Positions 7,960 through 15,751 are shown, counted from the stretch's first letter. The stretch: 36,670 nt of DNA from Clostridia bacterium (GCA_017621885.1 JAGASD010000058.1:1-36670); one strand, 5' to 3'. Program-made: numbers and translations. The notes: generated by a model from the sequence alone, not told the origin.

Positions 7960-8094
7960 AGAGTGAATGGATTCGAACCGGATATGCCTTAAATGGCCGA
8001 ATTCACGCACCTTTGTAATTTTTTTGTCTCGTAATACTCCTTGAGAGTGAATTTGCGTTCACTCTTATTATACTATACAATAATAAAAAGTCAA
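7960..8094 (-). promoter_or_regulatory. Promoter with perfect inverted repeat at start site
   Basis: Minus strand: TTGACT (8094-8089), 16-base spacer, TATAAT (8072-8067). Immediately after lies the 22-base palindrome AGAGTGAA cgcaaa TTCACTCT (8065-8044), covering the expected start site near 8060. The half-site TTCACTCT recurs at 7967-7960, directly in front of the AAGGAGGT ribosome binding site; the first copy is likewise followed by CAAGGAG. The likeliest reading is a repressor operator. An alternative is RNA pairing between the first arm and either TTCACTCT copy to mask the ribosome binding site. Confidence 0.75.
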
Positions 8095-8259
8095 GGGAAA
8101 TCAAACGATTGAACTAAAGAGTGTATACTTTCAACAAAAAACACGCATGTGTTTTATGCAGATTACAAACGCTTTTTTGCAAAAATGCCTAACCGCTCAA
8201 AAATATTGTGCATTAAGACGAAAACAACAAAATAGTTGTAAAATGTTTGAACAGATTTG

Positions 8260-8288
8260 TTGACATTGCACCATCGTTCTGCTAAAAT
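8260..8288 (+). promoter_or_regulatory. Promoter of the SCP2/transketolase operon
   Basis: TTGACA (8260-8265), 17-base spacer, TAAAAT (8283-8288), followed by AAAGGAGG at 8313-8320. The rest of the divergent intergenic region (8095-8259) is AT-rich; the imperfect dyad AAAGAGTGTATACTTT at 8116-8131 shares AGAGTG with the operator next door. Confidence 0.8.
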
Positions 8289-8329
8289 AAAATAGACTAT
8301 CAATGTACAAACAAAGGAGGATGTTTGAT

Positions 8330-9097
8330 TTGCAAAATTTAATGGATACTAAAACCCTCGCTTACATAAATATGTATGCAGTCCTCGGAACACTCGAAAA
8401 TCTTTGTGAGCTTGTTCCCGAAGCATCCGAGCTTCTTCAGGGCAAAAAACCGATTTCAATCGGTTTTGAGGTTAAGGACGGTCCCTCTGCAACTCTCTAT
8501 TTCAAAAACGGCAAATGCCGTATGGAACAGGGCTGCACAAACTGTGACGTGAAGCTTCCCTTCTCAAGCTGTGAAAAGTTCAACGGCCTTATTGACGGTA
8601 CGGTAACACCCATTCCCTCAAAGGGCTTTACACACATCGGTTTTCTTCTTAAAACCTTCACACCTCTTACAGATTTGCTTTCAAAATATATGAGAGCAAC
8701 CGAGGAGGATCTTCAGGACTCCGTTTTCTTTGAAAGAAGCACAAAGCTTATGCTTTACACAATCGGTGTTGCAATCGCTCAGATCGGTAACAACGATGAG
8801 GTTGGTAAGTTCAGCACAAAGGCAATTGAAGACGGCAGCGTTTATATCGGTATCAAAAACGGCCCCGGCCTTGAGCTTATTTGTAAGGACCACCGCCTTG
8901 TTACTCTTAAAAAGACACCCGAAAAATACCGCGCCGCAATGGTATTTGAATCAATCGAAACAGCCCGCGCGCTCTTTGACGGTGACGTAAATGCTCTTGC
9001 TTGCATCGGTACGGGTAAAATTGAAATGCACGGTCTTGTAAGTATGCTTGATAACGTTAACCGCATACTTGACAGAGTTGCATTATATCTTGCATAA
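8330..9097 (+). CDS. Tandem SCP2-like domain protein 1
   Basis: 255 residues with no signal peptide or membrane segment. The sequence reads as two copies of an SCP2-type (sterol carrier protein 2-like) lipid-binding fold. The first (about 15-125) contains ATLYFKNGKCRMEQG and LPFSSCEKFNGLIDGTVTPI; the second (about 150-250) contains VYIGIKNGPGLELICKD, VFESIETARALFDGDVNAL and GKIEMHGLVSMLDNVNRIL. The F-x-S-x-E...G pattern followed by GK-I-x-M/L-x-G is what suggests SCP2. The start is taken as TTG at 8330 because GGAGG ends at 8320, nine bases upstream; the ATG at 8321 abuts the site and the next ATG (8342) is too far. It is the first gene of the operon and a distant paralogue of the gene at 12637. 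Ligand unknown; the SCP2 call is by pattern only. Confidence 0.65.
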   Translation: MQNLMDTKTLAYINMYAVLGTLENLCELVPEASELLQGKKPISIGFEVKDGPSATLYFKNGKCRMEQGCTNCDVKLPFSSCEKFNGLIDGTVTPIPSKGFTHIGFLLKTFTPLTDLLSKYMRATEEDLQDSVFFERSTKLMLYTIGVAIAQIGNNDEVGKFSTKAIEDGSVYIGIKNGPGLELICKDHRLVTLKKTPEKYRAAMVFESIETARALFDGDVNALACIGTGKIEMHGLVSMLDNVNRILDRVALYLA

Positions 9098-9118
9098 CAG
9101 GGCGAAGGAGGTACAACA

Positions 9119-10387
9119 ATGAGTAAAAAATTCCCTTTATACAACAATACTAACTCAGATGCGTGGTACGACAGAGCCACTAAAGTAATTCCTGCAGGTG
9201 TTTACGGTCACCTCGGCCCTGCAGAAGGTCAGTTTATCCCCGTTAACAGATGGCCCCGTTTCTCAGAAAAAGCAAAGGGCACATATTTCTGGGACGTAGA
9301 CGGCAATCAGTACATTGACTATATGTGTGCTTACGGTCCCAACATCCTCGGTTACGGTGATGAGGACGTTGACGCTGCTGCTATTGAGCAGATTAAAAAA
9401 GGCAACTGCACAACCTCCCCTTCAAAAATAATGGTTGAATGTGCAGAGCTTCTTGTGGATACGGTTGCATCTGCTGATTGGGCTTTCTTTGCAAAGAACG
9501 GTAACGACGCAACACAGGGTGCTATCCTTACTGCCCGTGCCCACACTCACAGAAAGAAGCTTATTTTCTTCAATAACTTCTATCACGGCGTTTCTCCCAT
9601 GGTTCAGAAGATTGACTATCCCGGCGTTACACCCGAGGACGTTGCAAACAACCTTTACGCACGCTGGAACGATATTGAAGGTCTTAAACAGATTATTGCT
9701 GAAAACGAAAATGAAATCGCCGCAATTATTGCACAGCCTTATAATCACGGTAACTTCCTTGACAACTATTTCCCGGACGAAGGCTTCTGGAAAGAGGTTC
9801 GTGAGCTTTGCACAAAGCACGGTATCGTTCTTATCGTGGATGACGTTCGTTGCGGCTTCCGTCTTGACCTTGCGGGCAGTGACCATTTCTTCGGCTTTGA
9901 GGCTGATATTATCTGCTTCTGTAAAGCCCTTGCAAACGGATGGAATATGTCTGCCTTCTGCGGTAAAGAATTCCTTAAAAATGCCGCATCAAGTCTTTCA
10001 TATACAGGCTCTTACTGGATGAGCGCGGTTCCCTTTGCTGCTTGTATTGCTTGTATCAATAAGCTTAAAGCTATCGACGCTCCCAAGCTTTTCCGTCAGA
10101 TGGGTACAGAGCTTACCGAAGGACTTAAAAAAGCAGGTGCAGAGCACGGCTTCGATTTGGTTGTTTCAGGCGCTCCCGCACTTTTCTATTTAAGAATTGC
10201 TAATGACGATTCACTTCTTCTTCATCAGGATTGGATTGCTGAGTGTGTTAACAGAGGCGTATTCTTCGCATCACACCACAACCACTTTATGAATGCAGCT
10301 CTTACTCATGAGGACATCAACAGAACAATTGAAATTGCTGAGGATGCATTCAAAGCAGTTAAGAAGCTTCATCCTGAATTAGGCTGA
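9119..10387 (+). CDS. Class III aminotransferase, GSA-aminomutase-like (short form)
   Basis: Second PLP-dependent class III aminotransferase of the cluster, 422 residues, close to the GSA-aminomutase length. Motifs: KGTYFWDVDGNQYIDYMCAY at the N-terminal strand, KNGNDATQGA (126-135) in place of the usual SGTEA loop, NFYHG (153-157), LIVDDVRCGFR with D241, and CFCKALANGW with the Schiff-base lysine K269. The SGTEA-to-NGNDATQ change affects the cofactor-phosphate loop and marks it as a different subfamily from the minus-strand enzyme. ATG preceded by GAAGGAGGT, 21 bases after the SCP2-like gene, so it is co-transcribed. The transketolase genes follow. Its product or substrate is probably an aldehyde or amine shared with the transketolase reaction (inference). 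Confidence 0.87.
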   Translation: MSKKFPLYNNTNSDAWYDRATKVIPAGVYGHLGPAEGQFIPVNRWPRFSEKAKGTYFWDVDGNQYIDYMCAYGPNILGYGDEDVDAAAIEQIKKGNCTTSPSKIMVECAELLVDTVASADWAFFAKNGNDATQGAILTARAHTHRKKLIFFNNFYHGVSPMVQKIDYPGVTPEDVANNLYARWNDIEGLKQIIAENENEIAAIIAQPYNHGNFLDNYFPDEGFWKEVRELCTKHGIVLIVDDVRCGFRLDLAGSDHFFGFEADIICFCKALANGWNMSAFCGKEFLKNAASSLSYTGSYWMSAVPFAACIACINKLKAIDAPKLFRQMGTELTEGLKKAGAEHGFDLVVSGAPALFYLRIANDDSLLLHQDWIAECVNRGVFFASHHNHFMNAALTHEDINRTIEIAEDAFKAVKKLHPELG

Positions 10388-10389
10388 TT

Positions 10390-10409
10390 AGAGTAAATAA
10401 ACTCACTCT
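10390..10409 (+). promoter_or_regulatory. Operator-like imperfect palindrome before transketolase
   Basis: AGAGTAAATAAACTCACTCT resembles the operator at 8044-8065 (AGAGTGAA...TTCACTCT), keeping the AGAGT and TCACTCT ends but two bases shorter. A second small dyad, ACTGATT gttt AATCGGT, lies at about 10420-10437. No good promoter was seen in this 77-base gap, so an internal promoter is unproven. Confidence 0.4.
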
Positions 10410-10464
10410 ACAGGAATTAAACTGATTGTTTAATCGGTAATTTATAAATAGGAGGAATATTACA

Positions 10465-11337
10465 ATGGCACTTTCAAAACAGGAGTGGCTTGCTCTTGAA
10501 AAGAAAGCAAATGAACTCCGTAACCTCTGCCTTGACACAACATATTGGGCAGGCAGCGGCCACATCGGCGGCGGTATGAGCGTTATGGATATTATGACAG
10601 TATGCTATCATAAGTATATGCATATTAAAGTTGAGGACCCCAACTGGGAAGACCGCGACAGATTCATTCTCAGTAAAGGTCACGCAGGTATTGCTTATGC
10701 ACCCGTGCTTTGCGACCTCGGCTTTAACGATAAAGAAATGCTCAAGACATTTAACCTTTCCGGTTCAAAAATGGGTATGCACCTTGACGCTAACAAGGTT
10801 GTTGGTGTTGACGCTTCAACAGGCTCTCTCGGTCACGGCCTTTCAATCGGTGTAGGTACAGCTCTTGCAGCACGTCTTCTTAAAAAAGATTATAAAACAT
10901 TCGTTGTTCTCGGTGACGGTGAGCTTGACGAAGGCTCAAACTGGGAAGCAGCAATGAGTGCCGCTCACTATAAGCTTACAAACCTTATTACATTTGTTGA
11001 CCGTAACCACAATATGATTGACGGTCCTACAGAAGAGGTTATGGCTCTTGAACCCCTTGCAGACAAGTGGGAAGCATTCGGCTTTATCGTTAAGAAAATT
11101 GACGGTAACAACATTAAAGAGCTTTGCGAAGCAATTGACTTTGCTTACGAAAACGAAACCGATAAACCCGTTCTTATCCTTTGCGATACGGTTAAGGGCT
11201 GCGGTATCGACTTCATTGAAGGCGACTTCAGATGGCACTACGGTGCATTTGACGATGAAAAATATGAAAACGGCAAAAAGGCACTTGAGAAATCTTATGC
11301 CGCAAGAGTTGCACGCGTTGAAAAGGAGGCAGAATAA
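10465..11337 (+). CDS. Transketolase, N-terminal (TPP-binding) subunit
   Basis: Thiamine-diphosphate-binding half of a split transketolase, 290 residues as expected for the separate N subunit. Motifs: AGSGHIGGGMS with H33 near the N-terminus, LSKGHAGIAYAPVL, GSLGHGLSIGVGTAL, and the TPP/metal motif GDGELDEGSNWEAAMSAAHY (150-169) followed by DRN. ATG preceded by AGGAGG. It pairs with the C subunit starting two bases after its stop codon. Split transketolases are common in Firmicutes and archaea, and several act in dedicated pathways rather than the pentose phosphate route. Its location among aminotransferases suggests a dedicated two-carbon transfer here, although it could also serve as the cell's general transketolase. 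Confidence 0.93.
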   Translation: MALSKQEWLALEKKANELRNLCLDTTYWAGSGHIGGGMSVMDIMTVCYHKYMHIKVEDPNWEDRDRFILSKGHAGIAYAPVLCDLGFNDKEMLKTFNLSGSKMGMHLDANKVVGVDASTGSLGHGLSIGVGTALAARLLKKDYKTFVVLGDGELDEGSNWEAAMSAAHYKLTNLITFVDRNHNMIDGPTEEVMALEPLADKWEAFGFIVKKIDGNNIKELCEAIDFAYENETDKPVLILCDTVKGCGIDFIEGDFRWHYGAFDDEKYENGKKALEKSYAARVARVEKEAE

Positions 11338-11339
11338 TT

Positions 11340-12350
11340 ATGGCAGGCGGATTAAGTTATACAGCTGAACAGTCAACCTCTCTCTCAACAGCTGAAATTT
11401 ACGGTCAGGCTCTCGTTGAGTTGGCTGAAGCACATCCCGAGGTAGTAGCTCTTACTGCTGACCTTGCAAAATCAACAAAAATCGGTGATTTCCAGAAAAA
11501 ATTCCCCGAGCGTTTCTTTAACGTAGGTATTGCTGAACAGAATATGTTCGGTGTGGCTGCAGGTATGGCAAAGGCAGGTCTTGTTCCCTTCCTTTCAACC
11601 TTCTCACAGTTCGCATCATTGCGTTCTGCTGACCAGCTTCACACAGACCTTTGCTACCAGAATGTTAACGCAAAAGTTATTGCTACTCATTCAGGTACAT
11701 CCTTCGGTCAGGCAGGTTCAACTCACCACGCTATCTGTGACCTTGCCGTTACACGTTCAATTCCCAATCTTACGGTTATCTGCCCCGCTGACGGTTATGA
11801 AACCTACAACGCAGTTATGGCAGCTTACAATACACCCGGTCCCTTCTATATCAGAATCAACCGTGGTTTCGACCGCGTTCTTTACAAGGATGCTGATTAC
11901 GGCTTTGAGCTCGGTAAAGCAGTAGAGGTTCACGAAGGCTCAGACATCACAATTATCGCTTGCGGTTCTTGCGTATTCCAGGCTTTCCAGGCAGCAGAAT
12001 TCCTTGAGAAGGCTGACGGTCTTAAAGTTCGTGTTCTTGATATGCACACAATCAAACCCCTTGACAAAGAAGCTGTTCTTAAAGCTGTTATGGATACTCG
12101 CCGTATCATCACAGTTGAAGACCACACTGTTATCGGCGGTCTCGGTTCTGCAGTTGCAGAGGTTGTTGTTGAATCCGGTAAGGGTTGCGCATTCAAGAAG
12201 CTTGGTATTCAGGATGCATTTGCTCCCATCGGTCTTCACGAAGATATCATGAGCACTCTCGGTATTGACTCCAACGGTATTATCGAAGCTGTTCGTGAGG
12301 TTATGAAGGCTGACTTTGAAGAGGATAATGACTGGGACGACGAGTTTTAA
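11340..12350 (+). CDS. Transketolase, C-terminal (pyrimidine-binding) subunit
   Basis: Second half of the split transketolase, 336 residues: Pyr domain then C-terminal Rossmann-like domain. The catalytic glutamate that activates the thiazolium is E66 in VGIAEQNMFGVAAG. Also visible are FSTFSQFASLRSADQL-type sequence (written here FLSTFSQFASLRSADQ), HSGTSFGQAGSTHHAICDLA, PNLTVICPADGYET and, in the C-terminal domain, VLDMHTIKPLDKEAVL and VEDHTVIGGLGSAVAEV. The start is two bases after the N-subunit stop, with AAGGAGG inside that gene's end. The C-terminus is acidic (FEEDNDWDDEF), unusual but probably of little functional weight. After it the operon is interrupted by a palindromic repeat before the second SCP2-like gene. 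Confidence 0.93.
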   Translation: MAGGLSYTAEQSTSLSTAEIYGQALVELAEAHPEVVALTADLAKSTKIGDFQKKFPERFFNVGIAEQNMFGVAAGMAKAGLVPFLSTFSQFASLRSADQLHTDLCYQNVNAKVIATHSGTSFGQAGSTHHAICDLAVTRSIPNLTVICPADGYETYNAVMAAYNTPGPFYIRINRGFDRVLYKDADYGFELGKAVEVHEGSDITIIACGSCVFQAFQAAEFLEKADGLKVRVLDMHTIKPLDKEAVLKAVMDTRRIITVEDHTVIGGLGSAVAEVVVESGKGCAFKKLGIQDAFAPIGLHEDIMSTLGIDSNGIIEAVREVMKADFEEDNDWDDEF

Positions 12351-12626
12351 TTAAAAATTCAAAATTAAAAATGAAAAATTTCGGAACGCTTGCGCGTTGA
12401 TTATATTTAATGTTCCGTAGGGGCTGTGGCTTGCCCGGCCCGTAAAATACGAACAATCAAAACGGGTCAGGCAAGCCTGACCCCTAAGATAATTGTATTA
12501 GTTTCAAAAACATTATATATAAAACCGGAAACGAAGTTTCCCCGATAATTACGAATTACGCATTATAATCGGCGTTAGCCCCGAAATTCCTAATTCCTAA
12601 TTCCTAACTCCTAATTAACAGAAAGG
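12351..12626. repeat. Palindromic repeat between operon genes
   Basis: No gene. Inverted outer tails (AAATTTCGGAACGCTTGCGCG...TTATA and its approximate inverse TATAATCGGCGTTAGCCCCGAAATT) flank a large interrupted hairpin at about 12417-12488: TAGGGG..GGCTTGCC..CCCG pairs with CGGG..GGCAAGCC..CCCCTA. The end carries TTCCTAA direct repeats (CCTAATTCCTAATTCCTAAC). It sits between the transketolase C subunit and the second SCP2-like gene. Confidence 0.75.
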
Positions 12627-12636
12627 AATGATATTC

Positions 12637-13452
12637 TTGCCTAATATGGAAGAACTTTATACTAATAAAATATTCCTTTGCGGTGCATTGCCACTTTTGA
12701 AAACCATCGTTAATGATGTGCCTTCTCTTAAAAAGAAGTTTGAGAAAGTTCATTGCATTTATCAGGTAAGCTGTCTTGACCCCGATGCTCCCGAGGGCAA
12801 ATGGGCAACACACTTTATGGTAAACGGTGACGAATGGCTCGTTCATGCTAACAAGGTTGCTTACAGAGTTAAAAAGCAGAAATTTGTTGAGCTTGAATTC
12901 AAGAGTGTTGAAACAATGAATGCATTCTTCAAGGGAAAAATCGGCCCCGCAACACTTCCTAAAATGCGTGGTGTAAACAACATCTATGAATTCGGCGTAT
13001 TTATGATGGCGCTTCTTAAAATGGCAGACCTTTTGGGTCTTGAAGCTCCGCCCGAAAAGGAAGAGGACAAACGCCTTCTTGTTAAATGCTATTTCTACCT
13101 TCTTTCTGCAGGTATCAGCACACTTAACAAAATGGGTCACCCCGAAATTCACGATTGGACTTCTAAGAGCCCCGACCGTGTTTATGCGTGGAAGGTTGAC
13201 GGTGAAGACTCCGTTTCAGCATACATCAGAATTAAAGCAGGTAAAAGTAAAGCCGGCAGAGGCGAATATAAACGCGCTCTTCCATTCTTTACAATGCGCT
13301 TTAATAACCTTGACAGCGCACTCGGTATTCTTATGTCAATCGACGATATGATTGAGTCCGTTCAGAAAGGTAAGCTCATTATGGATGGCGCACCCGAATT
13401 CGGTGCACAAATCGGCGGATATATGATGTACATTGGCTCCTTAGCCAAATAA
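12637..13452 (+). CDS. Tandem SCP2-like domain protein 2
   Basis: 271 residues, a distant paralogue of the protein at 8330. The shared layout is a helical N-terminus, a first SCP2-like unit (ATHFMVNGDEWLVHAN, LEFKSVETMNAFFKGKIGPA), a helical bridge (FGVFMMALLKMADLLGLEAP then an EEDKRLLVKCYFYLL helix), and a second unit (PDRVYAWKVDGEDSVSAYI, FTMRFNNLDSALGILMSI, GKLIMDGAPEFGAQIGGYMM). Like its paralogue it appears to start with TTG, here at 12637, placed nine or so bases after AAAGGA; an ATG at 12628 overlaps that site. It may be the last gene of the transketolase operon, although a 286-base repeat precedes it and no promoter was seen. The function is not established; binding of a hydrophobic metabolite is the family-based guess. 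Confidence 0.6.
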   Translation: MPNMEELYTNKIFLCGALPLLKTIVNDVPSLKKKFEKVHCIYQVSCLDPDAPEGKWATHFMVNGDEWLVHANKVAYRVKKQKFVELEFKSVETMNAFFKGKIGPATLPKMRGVNNIYEFGVFMMALLKMADLLGLEAPPEKEEDKRLLVKCYFYLLSAGISTLNKMGHPEIHDWTSKSPDRVYAWKVDGEDSVSAYIRIKAGKSKAGRGEYKRALPFFTMRFNNLDSALGILMSIDDMIESVQKGKLIMDGAPEFGAQIGGYMMYIGSLAK

Positions 13453-13458
13453 AATATA

Positions 13459-13740
13459 ATACTCAAAAGGGAAGCTTTTGAGGCACACTCCGTAAGGAAG
13501 TGTGCCTCAAGCTATATTCGTGCTCCGCACGAGCGATATATCTACGATGCGATATGCGTAGAACGCGTGATATACGACTTTCGCCGTGTGAAAAAGCACG
13601 AATATAATATCGCAAAAGACAAAGGCTTTTATATCGCTTTTGCCTTTTGGCAAAAATATCGCCGCAAACGACAGTTTGCAATATCGCTTTACTTGCCGAA
13701 AAAACAATCATTTATTTTCGGCAAGTATTTACCTTTCTCG
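13459..13740. repeat. Hairpin array with GCGATAT/ATATCGC linkers
   Basis: A chain of small hairpins. CTCAAAAG..CTTTTGAG (13462-13482) and GAGGCACACT..AGTGTGCCTC (13480-13508) come first. Then TCGTGC tcc GCACGA (13518-13532) is followed by the linker GCGATAT (13533, again at 13549, and GTGATAT at 13567). After the arm GCACGAATATA (13596-13606, inverse of 13513-13523) the linker is inverted to ATATCGC at 13607, 13631, 13656 and 13681. Between these lie the hairpins AAAAG..CTTTT, TTTTGCC tttt GGCAAAA, GCAAAC gaca GTTTGC and finally ACTTGCCGAAAA..TTTTCGGCAAGT (13691-13726). No convincing protein. Confidence 0.8.
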
Positions 13741-13756
13741 AAGTATGTAACCCACT

Positions 13757-13793
13757 ATGACACTTTCAGAACTTGAAAGTGTCATTTTATCTT
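13757..13793 (+). terminator. Rho-independent terminator before ABC operon
   Basis: Perfect 11-bp stem ATGACACTTTC agaactt GAAAGTGTCAT followed by TTTATCTTT. It probably ends transcription from the SCP2/transketolase operon. An ATG in this stem opens an upstream extension of the ABC gene that I reject as its start. Confidence 0.8.
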
Positions 13794-13864
13794 TATATAG
13801 AAAAACGGAGGCTACTTCTTTACGAAGTGTCTCCATTTGGCTTCCCTTTTTATTTTTGTATATA

Positions 13865-13893
13865 TTGACTTTATTTCTTTTTTTATATACAAT
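13865..13893 (+). promoter_or_regulatory. Promoter of the ABC transporter operon
   Basis: TTGACT (13865-13870), 17-base spacer, TACAAT (13888-13893), about 35 bases before the ATG at 13928. Confidence 0.7.
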
Positions 13894-13927
13894 TTTCACT
13901 GATTTATATTATTTTCGGAGTGTCATA

Positions 13928-15751
13928 ATGAAAATCAATTCAAAAAAACAACCCAAGCCAAAAGCACACGTGTTGAAAAACACAGCCTTTATGCTTGCTT
14001 GTGCATTGAAAAGTGCACCCGTATCCCTTTTCATTATATATTTTTCTTATATAGCAGAAAATGTTTATTATGCCGTAGTAGTAAACGTAATGTTTCTTGA
14101 AACGGCGCTTTCAATTATTGAGGGTAACGGTACGTTCAATGAATTTGCAATCAGAATGTGCATTATAATTATAGGTAAGCTTCTTGTTGACCTGATTGGC
14201 TACATAAATGTTTACACAGTAAGGATAAAATTTGAAATAAAATGCGAAAGCTACATTAATTCGCTTATTTTCAAAAAAGCGCAAGAGGTGGAGCTCGGTT
14301 GCTATGAGAACCCCGATTTCTTTGACAAGTATAATCGGGCAACGTGGGTAATAGAAAAAAGCGGCTTTAAAAGAATTATTGAAGGCTCTGCGTGGACCTT
14401 GGGCTCAGTAGTCAGCTTGATTCTTCTTATAGGATATCTTTATTCCATAGATCCGTTCTTACTTATTTTCCTTGTTTGTCCTGTCATTGTTGTTGCTTTC
14501 CGTGTTTTTAAAAACAATTTAGAGCTTGAAAAAGAAAAGGATATGACACCCTACGAAAGAGAAAAGGATTATGTCAGAAGAACCATTCTTTTAAAAGACT
14601 TTGCAAAGGAAATTAAAACTACAAATATTTTTGTTGTTCTGGAAAAACGTTTTCGCGGTGCAATAGAAAAGAATATACAGGTAATAAAAAAATATGGTTG
14701 GAAAATAGCGTTGCTCGAATGCATCTCCGATTATTTCGCAGAAATAATCCCGGTTACCGGTGGCTTTATATACGGTTGTTACAGGCTTATGGTAGCGGGT
14801 GACATTGCGATTTCTGATTTTTCCGTACTTGTTTCAGCAATAACTACCTGTCGTAACAAGCTCAATCAGCTTGCCCACTATTTCGCAATGCAGCAAAAGC
14901 ATTGCTTGTGGGTTCAGAATTTAAGAGAATTTCTTGAATACGAGCCAAAGATTCAGGGAGGAAGCCTTATTCCGGAGGAATTTTCAAGTCTTGAATTCAG
15001 AAACGTGTATTTCAAATACAGTGAAGCTGCACCGTACATTCTCAAGAACGTTTCCTTTAAAATAGAAAAAGGACAAACGATTGCTGTTGTAGGGCATAAC
15101 GGAGCAGGCAAAACCACGCTTTCAAAGCTCATTATGCGTTTTTATGATGTAACAGAGGGCGAAATTCTTTACAACGGAATAAATATCAAGGAATATGATT
15201 TACTGAAATATCGCGAGAGATTTGCATCTGTTTTCCAGGATTACCGTGTTTTTGCAATGACTGTTTGTGAAAATGTTTTGACCCGAGAGGTAACGGACCA
15301 AAACAAAGAAACAGCTGTAAATGCACTTAAAACTGCAGGTGCTTATGAAAAAATAGGCGGATTACCAAGCAAGGAGGATTCGCTTCTGACTAAAGAATTT
15401 GACCCCGACGGTATTCTTCTTTCCGGCGGTGAAACCCAAAAGGTTACAATCGCCCGACTTTTTGCAAGGGATTTTGATGTTGCTATACTTGACGAGCCTT
15501 CGTCGGCACTTGATCCCGTAGCAGAAAGCAAAATGTACGATGCTCTTATGGAAGGAACAAAAGGGAAAACGGTTCTTTACATTTCACATCGTCTTTCAAG
15601 TGCAACACGTTCAGATAACATACTTGTTTTCAATAATGGCGTGCTTTCAGAACAAGGAACACACAGCACTCTTATGGAAAAGGGCGGAACCTACAGCGAG
15701 ATGTTCGAATTACAGGCATCGGGCTATAAGGGGGTGTTTGAGGATGAATGA
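13928..15751 (+). CDS. ABC exporter half-transporter A (permease-ATPase fusion)
   Basis: Type IV (exporter) ABC half-transporter, 607 residues: an N-terminal membrane domain of about six helices (about 20-340) fused to an ATPase domain (about 365-600). ATPase motifs: Walker A GHNGAGKTT, Q-loop FASVFQDYRVF, signature LSGGETQKVTIARLF, Walker B VAILDEPSSALDP with the catalytic glutamate, and switch ISHRLSS. The coupling helix region reads MTPYEREKDYVRR, echoed by MTPYDRKNLYFSR in the next protein. No peptidase C39 domain is present. The start at 13928 follows CGGAG, and upstream in-frame sequence belongs to a terminator and promoter. It overlaps the next gene by eight bases, so the two probably form a heterodimer. 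The cargo could be a peptide, lipid or drug; no precursor peptide gene was found nearby. Confidence 0.9.
   Translation: MKINSKKQPKPKAHVLKNTAFMLACALKSAPVSLFIIYFSYIAENVYYAVVVNVMFLETALSIIEGNGTFNEFAIRMCIIIIGKLLVDLIGYINVYTVRIKFEIKCESYINSLIFKKAQEVELGCYENPDFFDKYNRATWVIEKSGFKRIIEGSAWTLGSVVSLILLIGYLYSIDPFLLIFLVCPVIVVAFRVFKNNLELEKEKDMTPYEREKDYVRRTILLKDFAKEIKTTNIFVVLEKRFRGAIEKNIQVIKKYGWKIALLECISDYFAEIIPVTGGFIYGCYRLMVAGDIAISDFSVLVSAITTCRNKLNQLAHYFAMQQKHCLWVQNLREFLEYEPKIQGGSLIPEEFSSLEFRNVYFKYSEAAPYILKNVSFKIEKGQTIAVVGHNGAGKTTLSKLIMRFYDVTEGEILYNGINIKEYDLLKYRERFASVFQDYRVFAMTVCENVLTREVTDQNKETAVNALKTAGAYEKIGGLPSKEDSLLTKEFDPDGILLSGGETQKVTIARLFARDFDVAILDEPSSALDPVAESKMYDALMEGTKGKTVLYISHRLSSATRSDNILVFNNGVLSEQGTHSTLMEKGGTYSEMFELQASGYKGVFEDE

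Noticed and set aside
7950-8010. tRNA-like GGTTCGAATCC on the minus strand upstream of the aminotransferase
   Set aside because: It resembles a T-arm, but no acceptor, anticodon or D-arm can be built around it; it lies in the gene's leader.
13561-13776. Small open frames in the repeat at 13.5 kb
   Set aside because: They follow the hairpin array on both strands and have no ribosome binding site.
13757-13927. 57-residue N-terminal extension of the first ABC transporter
   Set aside because: Its ATG lies in a terminator stem, a promoter lies inside it and a ribosome binding site precedes the ATG at 13928.
15540-15743. 68-residue N-terminal extension of the second ABC transporter
   Set aside because: It overlaps the ATPase domain of the first transporter in another frame; the ATG at 15744 fits the family start.
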